Both the position numbers and the translations under genes were made by a program. From Aporrectodea caliginosa (taxonomy: Eukaryota; Annelida; Clitellata; Crassiclitellata; Lumbricidae), in contig JACEVL010000411.1 in the NCBI GenBank assembly GCA_020284085.1, positions 372,001-436,000 on the forward strand: a DNA stretch of 64,000 bases, written 5' to 3'. The notes under the pieces are model-generated. The model was not told the origin of the DNA. It worked only from the letters and a program-made list of their open reading frames with translations, and ran no database searches. This document shows, piece after piece, positions 9,834 through 20,608 of the stretch. Each line of letters begins with the position of its first letter. Positions within the stretch are counted from its first letter, which is position 1.

Positions 9834-12800
9834 TCACAACCGAGAAAGGAAATCAGCTACCGTGTTCTGACGCCCAGGACGATAACGGAAGTCTACGTTA
9901 AATTCCTGCAATGCTAATGCCCAACGAGTCAGTTTCGCGCTCTTGGGGCTTGCATCCGTGAGATAAGACAAAGGATTATGATCCGAATAAATGATTATCC
10001 TTGATAAGAATATCCACGACCGGAATCGTTTAAGTGCCCAAATTACTGCAAAAGCTTCTCTCTCAATTGTAGACCAATGCATCTGTGTGTCCGTGAGTTT
10101 AAGACTAGCAAAAGCAATTGGTTTTTCATGACCTTCTTCGGTCCACTGAAACAAGCAACACCCGACCGCGGTGGCACTTGCATCTACACTTAAACCAAAT
10201 TCCTTAGTGAAATCAATGGTATGTAATTGTGTAGCTTTACTGAGATCATCCTTTAACTTATCTAGTGCCTCTTGATGCTTTCGCTCCCAAGGCACTTTCG
10301 TAGGCACGTTATCTCGTGTCAAGTCAGTTATTACTCGTGCTTTCTCAGCGAGAGCAGGTATAAAATTTCTAAAGTAACTGAAAAAACCCATAATCCTTCT
10401 AACGTCCTTTTTTGTCGTCGGAGGTTGGATATCATTGATCGTAGCGATCTTGCCTGGATCAGGTTCGATACAACCTGACCCTACTATATGGCCAACAAAC
10501 TTTATTTTGTTCTGTGCAAAATTACATTTCCTTAAATTCAAAGTAAGTCCTGTCTCCTCAACAGTTTGCAAGAATTTCTCTAGATGTTCCAAATGGTCAT
10601 TCCAATTCATTGAAACCACTGCCATGTCATCAACGAATGGTTCGGTAAAACTTCGGACTGGATGTAAAACTTGGGTCATAGCACGAATAAAAGTATTGCT
10701 AGCGGATTTGAGTCCAAACGGCATTCTTGTGAACTCAAAAAGTCCTGCATCACATACGAATGCTGTAAGCCATTGATGTTCCTTCCGAACCGGGATTTGC
10801 CAATATCCTGATTTTGCATCGAAAACACTAATGAACATTGCCCGTCCCACCTTCTGTAAGACGTCAGCAATGTCTGGGGTCGGATAACAATCACCTAGAG
10901 AATACTTGTTAACATGGCGATAATCGATTGCTAGACGAACGCCATTTTGACCCTTGGGTCCCTTTAAAACGCAAACTACCGGACTGGCCATTTCACTTTT
11001 CGATGGTCGAATTATGCCTAAGGACAACATTTCTTCTATCTGGCGTTGCACTTCAGGTTTAAGTAGCTCCGGGACCTTATATGCCTTTAAACGCTTAGGA
11101 GTGAAATCAGGAGTTATTTTGATTTCATGTTCTAATACTGGACAGTACCCAGGTTTATCCACGAATACTGCCGAATGTCGATCCAAAACCTCAAAGAGTT
11201 GCTTTTGTTCCTCTTCTGACAGATGCGCCATGATCAAAGGATCAATACGCTTACTCGGGCTCACTTGTTCACGTTCTTCCTGATCTACAACCTCTACTAC
11301 ACCAAATTCCTCATCTTGATCAACAATTATTGAACAGCTATTAATCATTGCTTGTTCGAGTCGTTCATGGTACCGCTTGATCTTATTAGCGTGTAAATGT
11401 CTTTGTTTTCCCTCTATTTCTACTATATAGGAATACGGGGATTTAACTCTGACCACGGTTGCAGGTCCTTGCCATCGACTATAAAATTTAGAACTACCAA
11501 AATCTGGTGCTAATACTGCTACTTTATCTCCAACTTCGTATTTTCTGTCAGTACTGCGCAAGTTATAATAATCTGCATACCGTTTCAATTCTATATCACT
11601 ATAGTAATCCGCATAAGCTTTCGCAAATTCGAGGTTTTCTTTCAGTGATTGGAGGTACTCTTCTGGTGATTTACCTAAGTTAAGAGGTAATTTCCGTTCG
11701 CCCGCCCATGATTCCTTCAACACACTAAGTGGACCACGAGGAAGAGTTCCATAAACCATAGTGAAAGGCGAGATATGAGTCGTGCCTGAGGGTTTTTCTC
11801 TAAGGCTCCAGAGAACGAAGGGTAGCAATTGGTGCCATCCACGAGGATCAGATTGAGCGAGTTTAAAGATCATGGTTTTCAAGCTCTGGTTGCATCTTTC
11901 AACCAATCCGGCTGCCTCGGGATGTCCAGGGGTATTGAATCTGGGACTACAACCCATTCGCTGCAGGAATTCCTTCGTCAAACGGCTAGTAAAGTTGGTG
12001 CCACAATCCGAACTAATGATTCTCGGAATAGAAAAAGTTGTGAAAACTTGCAACAGAGCTTCACAGACTCCCTTTGCGTTCAACGATCTAAGGGGATAAG
12101 CCATCGGCCAACGAGAAAATTTGTCCACCAGAACTAAAGCATAATTGTACTTAGGTTTCGATTTATTAGATTCTCCAGTCACTACCATAGGGCCAATACA
12201 ATCCATATTTAGATGGTTAAAACAGAGTTCATCCGCCCTCGGAATAGGAGTAATCGGGACTCGATCTGCAACTTTAACTGGAGTTCTAAGTTGACAAATT
12301 TGACAAGATGCACAATACTCGCGAATTCTCTCATCCATTCTCGGAAACCAAAAGTTTAATTTGATCCGGGCTCTCGTTGCCTTAAAAGCCATATGCCCAG
12401 CACATGGGGCATCGTGTGCTACTCGCAAGACAACCCCAATTCTATCTTCCGGTAGACACAATTGATTTACCTTATGTCCCATAATCTCCCCTTTATGGTA
12501 CAAGAGATTATTGTCTGTAAAGAAATTATTTTTATTCTGGTTCGCTTGTTGCCAGCAAGGTTTAAGATTGTGACAATTTTGTTGCTCTCGCAACAAAGTA
12601 TCATTATCCGCTTTTTCCTCACCAGATTTAAACTCTGTCGACTCAACATCAAGGAAATTATCTGAATCATCAACTGGTTGCTCCTGGGAAGATTCATTCA
12701 CTTCCTCATCCTTAACGTCTGACTGCAGGGATTCGTTGTTGTTATCCTTCTCAATATTATCTTCCTTTACCTCTTCATTTACCTGTGCTGATCGATCTAC

Positions 12801-14780
12801 ACCAGCCGCCATCACTACATATTCCGAACTCTCCATTAATAGGTCTACAATATGGGGTGTTAGAATAACCCGTTCATTTAGTTCAGGGACTACAGCAAAC
12901 ATGACGCACAAAGATGGCGCAATATTCGTCGTTCCTTCCGATGGATTAGCTAATTTCAATTGTAGGTATACCACATCTGCCTTACATCCTTCTCCCTGAA
13001 AACCGATTATGTTAATCCGTTTAATCACAGGCAAGTTCAGTGACTCAATTAACTTCTTATCAATACAACAAATTTCCGCTCCTGAATCAGATAACGCTGG
13101 TTGAGAAGGGAGATCTTCAATCTGTACATTGATATACGACCTCTCATGTAGTCCATCAATACTATTATCATATACTCTTACCGCAATTTCCGATTTTACT
13201 GGTTCGAGGTTGTCCAATAAATTCCCTTGCCTTACCTGTTCAGATATCTCATGCGCCACGTTGACCTTCTCCACCAATGAGTCGATCACCTCCTTAGTTG
13301 GGTTCCCAACCATACAAGCACCCACCTTTTTATAACTTCGATTGGTCGGGCACTCCTTTGCCCTATGACCCTTCTGATGACACAAGAAACAGAGACCCTT
13401 CACCTTGGCCTCCTCCTGAGACATCTTCACACCTATCTTGGCTTCACCCCTTACTTCCGGTCTGAAAGACTTAGGTTGAGCTGTCTGGTTATTGACTTGG
13501 ACTTGTGGTTGACTTCTCGTCCAATTGTTATACTTCGGTGTCGGATGACTACGGTACACCAAGTCACTCCCACCATCATGTGACGCTACATAAATGTCAG
13601 CTGCATTAGCTATACCTTCACAGCTCAACCACTCCTCTTTTTCTTGGGCCAAGATATAATCCAAGCAAGCCTTCGACAAGGACTCCTTGAGCCGATCCGC
13701 CACCAGTAAACTTACAAGTTTATCAAACTCGTCAGTTATCCTTCTGCTTTTCAGATAATACATAAGAGCAACACGCAATTTGGATGAATAGATCGTAAAA
13801 GATTCGTCCGATGCTTTATGCATCGTCCAAAATCGGGCTCTAAGGGTTGAAGGGCTTATCTTAAATTCCCTTAGCAAAAACTCCTTCAAGAATTTGTAAT
13901 CATTGAGCTGTTCCTTAGTTAGGCGCATAGTTAATGCCTTAGCTCTTTCACTCAAATTAGCCAACAATAATTTTGCTCTAACATCTTCATCCACCTCATA
14001 CACATTAAACAAACCATCCAAGTGATCAAAGAAACCTGGAATTTCTATAGGGTCGGAGGGGAATTTCCAAAGAACATTCTTAAGTGCATCACTATAACGC
14101 TTAGTGCGGCTTGCTAAAGAATTTCTAATAGTTTGTTCTTCCATCTTTTCCTTCTTCTCCCTTTCTTCCTTCTCTTTCCGTTCCTTCTTTTCTCTTTCAT
14201 CCTTCTCCTTCTGTTCCTTCCTTTCTCTTTCTTCCTTCTCCTTCTGTTCTTTCCTTTCTTCCTCTCTCCTCCTTTCCTCCCTTTCTTCCTTCTCCTTCTG
14301 TTCCTTCCTTTCTCTTTCTTCCTTCTCCTTCTCCTTCCTTTCTCTTTCTTCCTTCTCCTTCTGTTCTTTCTTTTCTTCCTCTCTCCTCCTTTCCTCCCTT
14401 TCTTCCTTCTCCTTCTGTTCTTTCTTTTCTTCCTCTCTCCTCCTTTCCTCCCTTTCTTCCTTCTCCTTCTGTTCTTTCTTTTCTTCCTCTCTCCTCCTTT
14501 CCTCCCTTTCTTCCTTCTCCTTCTGTTCCTCATATTTACGGATTTCGAACTCCAGACGGCGCTTCTGCAGTTCGTAAGCGGTCTCTTCTGGAGATGCTGG
14601 ACTAGCCTTGAATTCTTCTTCCTTCTTTCCTATCTCCAAGGCCCATTCTTCCATCAATGTATTCCTATCCCAAGTCATAACCTCATCTTCGTCCCTTCCT
14701 GCCTTTATAAGATACATCCTAAGGCGCTCAGACGACCTTTTATGAATGTTCGCCTGCATCTCTGCTGTCAACGCTTCCAT
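9834..14780 (-). CDS. Gag-Pol polyprotein, 1,648 residues, gag-PR-INT-RT-RH order
   Basis: Residues 55-215 are a charged coiled coil of near-identical EREERRREEEKKEQ-type units. 215-400 is Gag capsid-like. A CCHC knuckle CFLCHQKGHRAKEC is at 464-477. The protease motif LSDSGAEI is near 563-570. The integrase zinc domain uses H789, H796, C823 and C826. Its catalytic triad is D860, D925 and E961 (35 residues between the last two). A GPY/F-like module is near 1102-1140. RT motifs are LAIDYRHVN (1283), FDAKSGYWQIP (D1321) and FVDD (1382-1385, F in place of the usual Y). RNase H acidic residues are likely D1533, E1573 and D1600. The frame is uninterrupted, so the element may still be competent. 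The start ATG at 14780 leaves a 0.5-kb leader after the binding site for the primer. Confidence 0.95.
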   Translation of the reverse strand: MEALTAEMQANIHKRSSERLRMYLIKAGRDEDEVMTWDRNTLMEEWALEIGKKEEEFKASPASPEETAYELQKRRLEFEIRKYEEQKEKEEREERRREEEKKEQKEKEEREERRREEEKKEQKEKEEREERRREEEKKEQKEKEERERKEKEKEERERKEQKEKEEREERRREEERKEQKEKEERERKEQKEKDEREKKERKEKEEREKKEKMEEQTIRNSLASRTKRYSDALKNVLWKFPSDPIEIPGFFDHLDGLFNVYEVDEDVRAKLLLANLSERAKALTMRLTKEQLNDYKFLKEFLLREFKISPSTLRARFWTMHKASDESFTIYSSKLRVALMYYLKSRRITDEFDKLVSLLVADRLKESLSKACLDYILAQEKEEWLSCEGIANAADIYVASHDGGSDLVYRSHPTPKYNNWTRSQPQVQVNNQTAQPKSFRPEVRGEAKIGVKMSQEEAKVKGLCFLCHQKGHRAKECPTNRSYKKVGACMVGNPTKEVIDSLVEKVNVAHEISEQVRQGNLLDNLEPVKSEIAVRVYDNSIDGLHERSYINVQIEDLPSQPALSDSGAEICCIDKKLIESLNLPVIKRINIIGFQGEGCKADVVYLQLKLANPSEGTTNIAPSLCVMFAVVPELNERVILTPHIVDLLMESSEYVVMAAGVDRSAQVNEEVKEDNIEKDNNNESLQSDVKDEEVNESSQEQPVDDSDNFLDVESTEFKSGEEKADNDTLLREQQNCHNLKPCWQQANQNKNNFFTDNNLLYHKGEIMGHKVNQLCLPEDRIGVVLRVAHDAPCAGHMAFKATRARIKLNFWFPRMDERIREYCASCQICQLRTPVKVADRVPITPIPRADELCFNHLNMDCIGPMVVTGESNKSKPKYNYALVLVDKFSRWPMAYPLRSLNAKGVCEALLQVFTTFSIPRIISSDCGTNFTSRLTKEFLQRMGCSPRFNTPGHPEAAGLVERCNQSLKTMIFKLAQSDPRGWHQLLPFVLWSLREKPSGTTHISPFTMVYGTLPRGPLSVLKESWAGERKLPLNLGKSPEEYLQSLKENLEFAKAYADYYSDIELKRYADYYNLRSTDRKYEVGDKVAVLAPDFGSSKFYSRWQGPATVVRVKSPYSYIVEIEGKQRHLHANKIKRYHERLEQAMINSCSIIVDQDEEFGVVEVVDQEEREQVSPSKRIDPLIMAHLSEEEQKQLFEVLDRHSAVFVDKPGYCPVLEHEIKITPDFTPKRLKAYKVPELLKPEVQRQIEEMLSLGIIRPSKSEMASPVVCVLKGPKGQNGVRLAIDYRHVNKYSLGDCYPTPDIADVLQKVGRAMFISVFDAKSGYWQIPVRKEHQWLTAFVCDAGLFEFTRMPFGLKSASNTFIRAMTQVLHPVRSFTEPFVDDMAVVSMNWNDHLEHLEKFLQTVEETGLTLNLRKCNFAQNKIKFVGHIVGSGCIEPDPGKIATINDIQPPTTKKDVRRIMGFFSYFRNFIPALAEKARVITDLTRDNVPTKVPWERKHQEALDKLKDDLSKATQLHTIDFTKEFGLSVDASATAVGCCLFQWTEEGHEKPIAFASLKLTDTQMHWSTIEREAFAVIWALKRFRSWIFLSRIIIYSDHNPLSYLTDASPKSAKLTRWALALQEFNVDFRYRPGRQNTVADFLSRL
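14150..14530 (-). repeat. Tandem repeat encoding the Gag coiled coil
   Basis: Purine-rich units of about 57-60 bp (plus strand CCTTCTCCTTCTGTTC, TTCCTCTCTCCTCC) are repeated with small variants, several almost identical. This indicates recent expansion within gag. The leucine/phenylalanine-rich plus-strand frame here is its shadow. Confidence 0.85.
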
Positions 14781-15279
14781 TTTTACAAACAGTCAATCAA
14801 CAGTAGACAACAAAGAAACAGACACCACGCAGGAGACACGCTACACAAAAAGAAAATTCCACACAAAACAAAGTGTGACTACGCAGTAGCCAAAGAAGTG
14901 CACTCGCCAAGTATGCAAAAGCTACACAAGCTCGCGCAAGCCTGGCCTCGATCCTTACGATGGATCAAACTACAAAGAAACAATCAGCAGAAAATAGGAA
15001 AGAAAGACAATAGCCGCCCCCAACTCGGCTGCAACTCCACTCTCTTCTCTCCTTCCCAGCCCCGACAACACCCAGGATCTTACCCGTATGTTGACTGCTG
15101 TCTTCTGCCGTCTCAGTCGAACGACGCGCTTCGTCCGTCAGCTGTCGTCTGCCGATCACCCGTCTTTCACGGTAGAAAGGCGTCTCGATCCGTTCACTGT
15201 CTGAACAGACCGTCTCTCCGGGTTGACTCCTTCCTCCGCCGGTTCGTTTCTTCTTCTTCACCGGATCCAACACCGATGA
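14781..15279 (-). other. Retrotransposon leader between primer site and gag
   Basis: It is untranslated sequence of the element; no start codon context better than 14780 is evident. Confidence 0.5.
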
Positions 15280-15296
15280 TCCCACTTCTGACACCA
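15280..15296 (-). other. Primer binding site, complementary to tRNA-Leu 3' end
   Basis: The minus strand reads TGGTGTCAGAAGTGGGA, four bases inside the 5' LTR. Its complement TCCCACTTCTGACACCA equals the 3' end (with CCA) of metazoan tRNA-Leu as I remember it. An identical 17-mer also lies outside the other LTR at 9172-9188. Confidence 0.8.
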
Positions 15297-15300
15297 GAAA

Positions 15301-15661
15301 TGTCGCGGTCGAGCCTCTCGATCACGACAACGAACAAACGAAGGAAAATTAAAAGATCTTTATTAACAGAAAGAATCAATTAAGTCAAATTTAAGTCAGC
15401 CCGTCAAATATCACAATCGCAGACAGCACACAGGTTGGCTGGTCTCGATTGAACTTCAATCAAATATCGTTACAAGAACACTTCTTCAACGTGCATAAAT
15501 CTTCGTCAACTCGCTCCTTTTGTACACACACTGTATCTTATATATAGGGTTCTGATGGATTCTAGAAGGTTCTATGACGTCATCGTACTTTTCCCTGGAA
15601 AGTCCTGTAGAACGCGTAGATTATTGATACATGCATTGGTCCGCTATTGACAGTCCGTGGC
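15301..15661 (-). repeat. 5' LTR (possibly truncated)
   Basis: It is the near-identical partner of 9193-9552. The TATA-like element on the minus strand is at about 15537-15549 and AATAAAG is near 15358. Similarity stops abruptly at 15661, about 110 bp upstream of the TATA box, which is short for a U3. Confidence 0.85.
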
Positions 15662-16097
15662 CCTAACCCGGTACCATGGACAGGGACCTGTCGGGAAGAC
15701 AGATTACTTCGACCGGAAACCCCAAATGCTAAGTCTGATAGGACACGACTCTATCGGGGATCAAACAGGTACGTCAAACTAAGAGAGGAATCCACCCACG
15801 TTAAATACCAAACTATTTATATAGCACCAGGTGTCTCTTCTAGAGCGCCATGATAATAATAAACAGGTTGCAAAACATAAAAACAGGAGCGCCAACAAGA
15901 ATAAGTAGCCTAGGCCCATATGCAATTAACTGTAGGTGTATTTTAAACTGGTGTATGAACAACTAACTATTCTAGCATCTGACAGTCTATATTATACATA
16001 TTCATTTATTATTGTTAATTCTTATAATTATTTGCAAAATTGATATTTATGTGCTTACAATGGCCTCGAGTGTACAGAGTGTTTTTCTCTTCTATAG
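15662..16097 (+). promoter_or_regulatory. Sequence upstream of Tbx2/3 coding start
   Basis: No exon is recognised. The last bases before the ATG, TTTTTCTCTTCTATAG, look like a splice acceptor. The first coding exon may therefore be preceded by an intron and a 5' untranslated exon outside or upstream of the retrotransposon. I cannot locate a transcription start. Confidence 0.3.
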
Positions 16098-16558
16098 ATG
16101 GCTGCGTATAATCCGTTCTTGCTGCCTCCTCCTCCTCCTCCCCCTCCTCCTCCACACCCTTCTCGTCCCAATGATTTTCACCATCGTCTGAATGCGGCGG
16201 CATTTCTCGGCCCTTCGGTCGGAGCTGTTTTTCATCGGGCGATCGCCGCAGCCGCCGCTGCAGCCGCTGCGGCGGCGGCGGCCGGAGCAGGGATCTCGTC
16301 GTCAGCTCCTTCACCCTTCGACCCGTCGGCGGCGATTGGAGAGTTGGGTGGCGCCCGTCCATTCACCGGTCCGACGACGGATATGTTCTTACCATTCGGA
16401 CTGTCTCGATCGGGATTTCGAGGTCTTGGAGGAATGACGCCGTCGTTGGAAGCCAACGACGAAGTGGAAGATGATCCCAAGGTGGAACTCGAGTCCAAGG
16501 AGCTATGGGAGAAATTCCATGCAATGGAAACGGAAATGGTCATCACTAAATCAGGAAG
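16098..16558 (+). CDS. Tbx2/3: T-box transcription factor Tbx2/3, exon 1
   Basis: This is the first coding exon of the Tbx2/Tbx3 orthologue, a nuclear DNA-binding factor that in this family usually represses target genes. The start MAAYNPF resembles the MAYHPF start of vertebrate TBX2. Next come a run of prolines (residues 10-19), [15 protein letters not shown], a run of about 14 alanines (49-62), and [14 protein letters not shown] at 124-137, which opens the T-box. The exon ends TEMVITKSG, then AG/GTATTT, phase 2. The six exons together give 907 codons with every phase matching. The proline and alanine runs are coded partly by CCT and GCC/GCG repeats. A SINE sits 35 bp after the donor. Confidence 0.95.
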
Positions 16559-16592
16559 GTATTTCGCATTATGGAACTCTTTACATCTTTAC

Positions 16593-16830
16593 GTGGGGCG
16601 CGGTGGTGTAGGGGTATGTTCGGTGCCTTGCAGCCGGAGGGTTGCGGGTTCGAATCCACCTCAAACCGCCGGTAGGGAGCCTGGGCAAGTCTTTCACTCG
16701 CATGCAATTGCTCATGCGCTTCGGCGTGAAACTCCGATTCAGTGTCTGCGCTGTAGTCCGGAGCGCCTCTGTGTAGAAATCTTGAAGGGGCGCTATAACA
16801 AGTGCTCAAACATACATACATACATACATC
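16593..16830 (+). mobile_element. tRNA-derived SINE in Tbx2/3 intron 1
   Basis: The head resembles a tRNA gene: an A-box-like GTGGTGTAGGGGT and a B box GGGTTCGAATCC, spaced as in polymerase III promoters. The body contains GGCAAGTCTTTCACTCGCA. The tail GAAGGGGCGCTATAACAAG runs into (CATA)n. The GGCGCTATA tail is shared with LINEs in the window, so a LINE partner for mobilisation is likely. A related minus-strand copy is at 51910-52170. Confidence 0.8.
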
Positions 16831-18122
16831 CATGGTTACCCTTTTGCACAAAAAGAGAACTATCTTAGCTGCAACACAAGGGACTTAAAGGCCCTTAATA
16901 GAAATTGATCTTAGCCATCTTCTTTCGCGTATACTGTTCTTGTCAATTCAGAGTACACTCACCTCTACATCTGGCTTCGTGAATATGTTATCGATATTTA
17001 CCAGCTTTACTTTATCTTCACCTATAGGATACATGTAGACACGTTTCAAACACATCGCAAAAGAAAATACGTGAACTGTAACTTTCGAACGAAGGCTTTC
17101 CTATAATCAACAAAGCGTTATAATAGTAGGCCTAATCGAAATCGGCTCTTTAAAAATTTCATTATACAGCATAAAAATATACTGTTGAATAAACTGCTTC
17201 ACATCTGCTAATGATTTAAAGCCAGTCGTACACGAAATATTATATATTATATATTATATAAGTCTTACATTATCTTATTTTAAAGGGGTAATGTTACATA
17301 TAGGCCTATACGACTAAAGTTCGCAGCGGAAGGGTTAAAATTAGCGGATACCTCGACAAGAACATTTCCAACAAGACTTGATTGGTGGAAATGGTGCACA
17401 ATCCATGCAGGTGTAATCTTAATCGAAAATCGAAAATAGCTAAAGCGCTACTTAAACTAGGCGCATCCATGGCAACAGTTCTTTCGCGAGGTCAAATCGA
17501 AAGGGTTGTCTTAGAGATACCACGTGATTAACAAAATCCGTTGCCAGGAGACCAGAGAAGGAAGGAGACAGAGGTCATCATTACGGGATTGGGGGGTTGG
17601 GTTGTGTTCAGTTTGAGAGAAATGGTAAGGTGGCGGGCAGGGTAGGTCTGCAGGGTAAGATTCTTGATGATATTAGCCTATAGCTCCATTTCGAATGAAC
17701 GACCTGAAGTGAGAAATACAGAGGGTGAATGGCATAAGTTGTGAAGGAATGCACGATTCAATTAAGACAGAAGATCGTTCCAGAAGTGAGGTGTAGTGTG
17801 GGATATGGACTGGCAACAGAACTTTAGAGTATATATGTATACTGACTGCAGTGACACCACCAGGTACCTATAGCAGAGCACAACGATTGCTGATGCGATT
17901 GATTCAATAATGGAACACAGAATTATCTGATGCATGCCTCGGCGGAGCCAACCAATCAAGTATACGCTCATAAGGAGATTTTGAACTTCTTTCTTGAACA
18001 GGGAATCAGTAGATTGCATCTCTCATAATCTGAAATATTGGGGAATTTTGTCAATTTGGCTAGTAGCCGGACGCACGCCGTTGAGTTCGCGCATATAAAC
18101 TGCCAAATTTTGAACTTCGGTA

Positions 18123-18160
<38 letters not shown>

Positions 18161-18654
18161 GTAGGTCTTCGATGATGAAATGCTCACAGTAGTGTATGCA
18201 CGTCAGAATGAACGGGTGAATTCAGTGCGTCACTAAGCAACAGATTGCATCTAATGACCAATATCTGCAGAAACTCATAAAAACAAAACCGATTGGAAGA
18301 TATCCAAGCCTGCAATTTTTCTACAATAGCCTACAATGACGATACAAAGATAAGTTCGTCAGCAAGCACAGAATAGTTGGCTATGGTCGGCGTAGTCGTG
18401 TAATCTTATCCAAAATACATGGATAGTTAATGCGAGTCAGATCGGCCGTATACACAATATGTAAAGTATCGGTTCGAATATAGAGCTATAGTCGAGGCGT
18501 AATTGTCAATAAAGTGGAATAGAATAGAACATAACCTTCGTTTAAAATTGTCCGAACGCATGCGCGCTTACAAAAATATGGCCATGCATGTGTAGTCATT
18601 GGGTTTACCGTTTTGACGTTTGATCCGAGACATAATTGGCTTTTAATTGATTAT
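16831..18654. other. Tbx2/3 intron 1, no gene seen
   Basis: AT-rich sequence with TAGGCCTA words near 17128 and 17303 and an AT microsatellite at 18121-18158. No coding or RNA gene is recognised. Confidence 0.5.
18121..18158. repeat. (TA)n microsatellite
   Basis: About 19 TA units with one interruption. Confidence 0.9.
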
Positions 18655-18906
18655 TTGAAGGGTCTATAGAGTTCAATATATGCCCTTATAAAGCTGCCTG
18701 GGAATGAAGTTTTTGGTATCCTAGTTGGACGTGACAATTGGTGAGGCTTAAGACGAAGGGCATATGCAGTCTCCCGGGGTCCAGGGAACAACCGGCGAAG
18801 AACATGATGGTCATTAGTTCTGATTGCAATGAACAATCTGTCGTCAGCTTTACTCGTTATTTCTGCCGCAGTTGGAGCATGATGGGGGAGGAAACCGGCA
18901 CGTTTG
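18655..18906 (-). pseudogene. LINE ORF2 C-terminal fragment (distal part)
   Basis: The minus strand encodes PTAAEITSKADDRLF, then NDHHVLRRLFPGPRETAYAL, then LSRPTRIPKTSFPGSFIRAY. This matches the C-terminal pattern ADDxLF...NDHVLRxLFPP...YxLR...SFIxR of a LINE family also represented at 50300-51182. It is separated from its upstream part (20866-21185) by the hAT element at 18907-20857. Confidence 0.75.
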
Positions 18907-19582
18907 ACAAGGGCCGGATTAAGGGTGGTGGGGGCCCATGGGCGCCCAGTATAGGGCCCTTTTCTTAGACGGAATTTTTGCTTTGATTCACGCGCAGTCT
19001 TCGACAGGGAGAACCCCATGCCAACAGTTAGGCCTATGACATAATGACTGATACAGGCAAAGGTGCTAAGGCTTGTTGATTTGTTGTTACCTAATTTAAA
19101 AATATATATATATTTATAAATTGGGAAGATCATTTTGCTAATCAATAGTGTCTTCTATCATATAAACAGGTATTAAATAATTTCTCAAATACTACAAAAG
19201 GATAAACTTTAAGCTTCTTATCCAGTTTGTAACAGAAGTCATATATAATACAGACAAACAAAGATAGAAAGTAAAAACAGTGATGAGCGGAACCTCCAAA
19301 CTAAAAACAGATAGTTTGAGTAATTTAATTATAGCTCAGTTTGGCCTACAAGCCTTGCGCCGGTGAATAAGCTTGTCTCCCTGACTTGGCTTTTGTGGTC
19401 ACTAAAAAAGTTTCGAAAATTTAAATTACATTACAGTTAGGTCTAGATTTGAATAGGCCCAATATAGACTTTGCGCATTTTTCTGTTGGCAAAGCCATCA
19501 ATAAACTGATTAAAATCCAATTGGCATAGAAATATCGTGCATCTACATGCAAGGTGGCTAGGCCTAAGTCTCTCATGTGTCA

Positions 19583-20020
19583 TATTTGTGCGAAGCCTGT
19601 TTTAATTATTTTCATCTTAGAAAATGAGCGTTCAGCACTACAGTTTGTGACCATGAGCACCAAGTAAATTTTTATCATAATTTCCACATTTGGAAATGAA
19701 CTTTCAACACCTTTGTCAAGTATTGGAATATGAACTGCTCCTGACTTATGTTGAGGACCGTGTTCCTGTCTCATATTTGAACATTTTGACAAAATAAGAA
19801 AACTGCATAAGCTCATTGCCAAGGCTTTCATCGAGGTCATCGCCATATAGGCTAGGCCTATTGCTACAAGGTTCTTCGCTGAGTTGTGTATTTCATCATC
19901 ACTACACGATTCAAGCCTACATAGAAAACCAAACCTCATTGCAAGCAGAGTGGTTCGCATGATGCTAGCCTTTTTGTCAACTCCTTTGTGAATTGATCGA
20001 TGATGGGTAGAAATTGTCAA
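19583..20020 (-). pseudogene. hAT transposase C-terminal fragment (dimerisation region)
   Basis: The end of this 146-residue frame reads FPNVEIMIKIYLVLMVTNC then SAERSFSKMKIIKT, the hallmark hAT C-terminal dimerisation motif (LxxNxxxERSFS...K). Upstream residues (SSCSDDEIHNSAKNLVAIGL-like) are poorly conserved, and the N-terminal DDE/RNase H part is not found, so this is a fragment. The frame runs out at the element's interior rather than at a natural stop. Related host proteins (ZMYM-type, hAT-derived) have the same motif, but the position between hAT-like termini favours the transposon. Confidence 0.75.
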
Positions 20021-20534
20021 TTTGGCACACTGAGTGTTGCGTCAACAGTGTTGACTCAACACTTTTCTGTCACAGTGGTGAAGACTGGTGGAACCATTCT
20101 TGCCAATAATAGATGACTTCCTGTGTTAGATGTTCAGGTCATAATCCAATATCCTCTACTATATCACCTGCTAGAGCGTTTTCGATTTTCATGTTGTTAA
20201 CACAATCAGGTTTATTACCTACAGTAACGGAATTTCTGCCACAGACCTGGTAGAGAGGAAACGTTGTTGAAATGGCGGTTGTTCGACAACAACTACAGCA
20301 TCACCAGTAACACCGGGCTCAGATGAGCCTACATTCTGACCATTATCCACGGTGACAGCAGATGTTGCTTGAAGGAACTCAGGACGCTGCCATGGCTTGT
20401 GTACCGTTTCTCGATCCGTTCTTTGTCTGCTGGCACTGCTGCATACGGACCGAGCCCTGGAAATATCTCTTACACTGTAGACGACCTGAGCTCGTGTTAA
20501 GAGTAAGATAATCTGTCAAGAGCTGAAGATGCCA

Positions 20535-20608
20535 GCGCTCGTGAATAAGCTGGTGCCCTGCGCTTGTCTTTCGAGTGGCGCTTTAGAAATTTGGAAATTA
20601 CGATTACG
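20535..20608 (+). repeat. Interspersed repeat, copy 2
   Basis: It matches 843-916 in order: GAATAAGCTGGTGCCCTGCG, then GTGGCGCTTTAGAAATTTGG. It lies inside the hAT element. Confidence 0.6.

Larger units (their letters stand above)
9172..15661 (-). mobile_element. Gmr1-like LTR retrotransposon (integrase before reverse transcriptase)
   Basis: Two direct repeats of about 360 bp (9193-9552 and 15301-15661) bound an internal region with one long minus-strand Gag-Pol frame. The LTRs differ at only a few sites, for example CAAATAAG/CAATTAAG and AACTGG/AACTCG, so the insertion is recent. Protein order is Gag, protease, integrase, RT, RNase H. The RT and RNase H are Ty3/gypsy-like but the order is Ty1/copia-like; that combination was described for Gmr1 and its deuterostome relatives. 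No clear target duplication is visible, and the 5' LTR may lack part of its U3 (see findings). There is no envelope gene. Confidence 0.9.

Noticed and set aside
14133..15383. 416-codon plus-strand frame rich in leucine, phenylalanine and serine
   Set aside because: It is the complement of the Gag coiled-coil repeats and leader of the minus-strand retrotransposon.
16600..16670. A tRNA gene
   Set aside because: A and B boxes are present, but the cloverleaf is not convincing and the sequence continues into a SINE body and tail; the related 52.1-kb copy supports a SINE.
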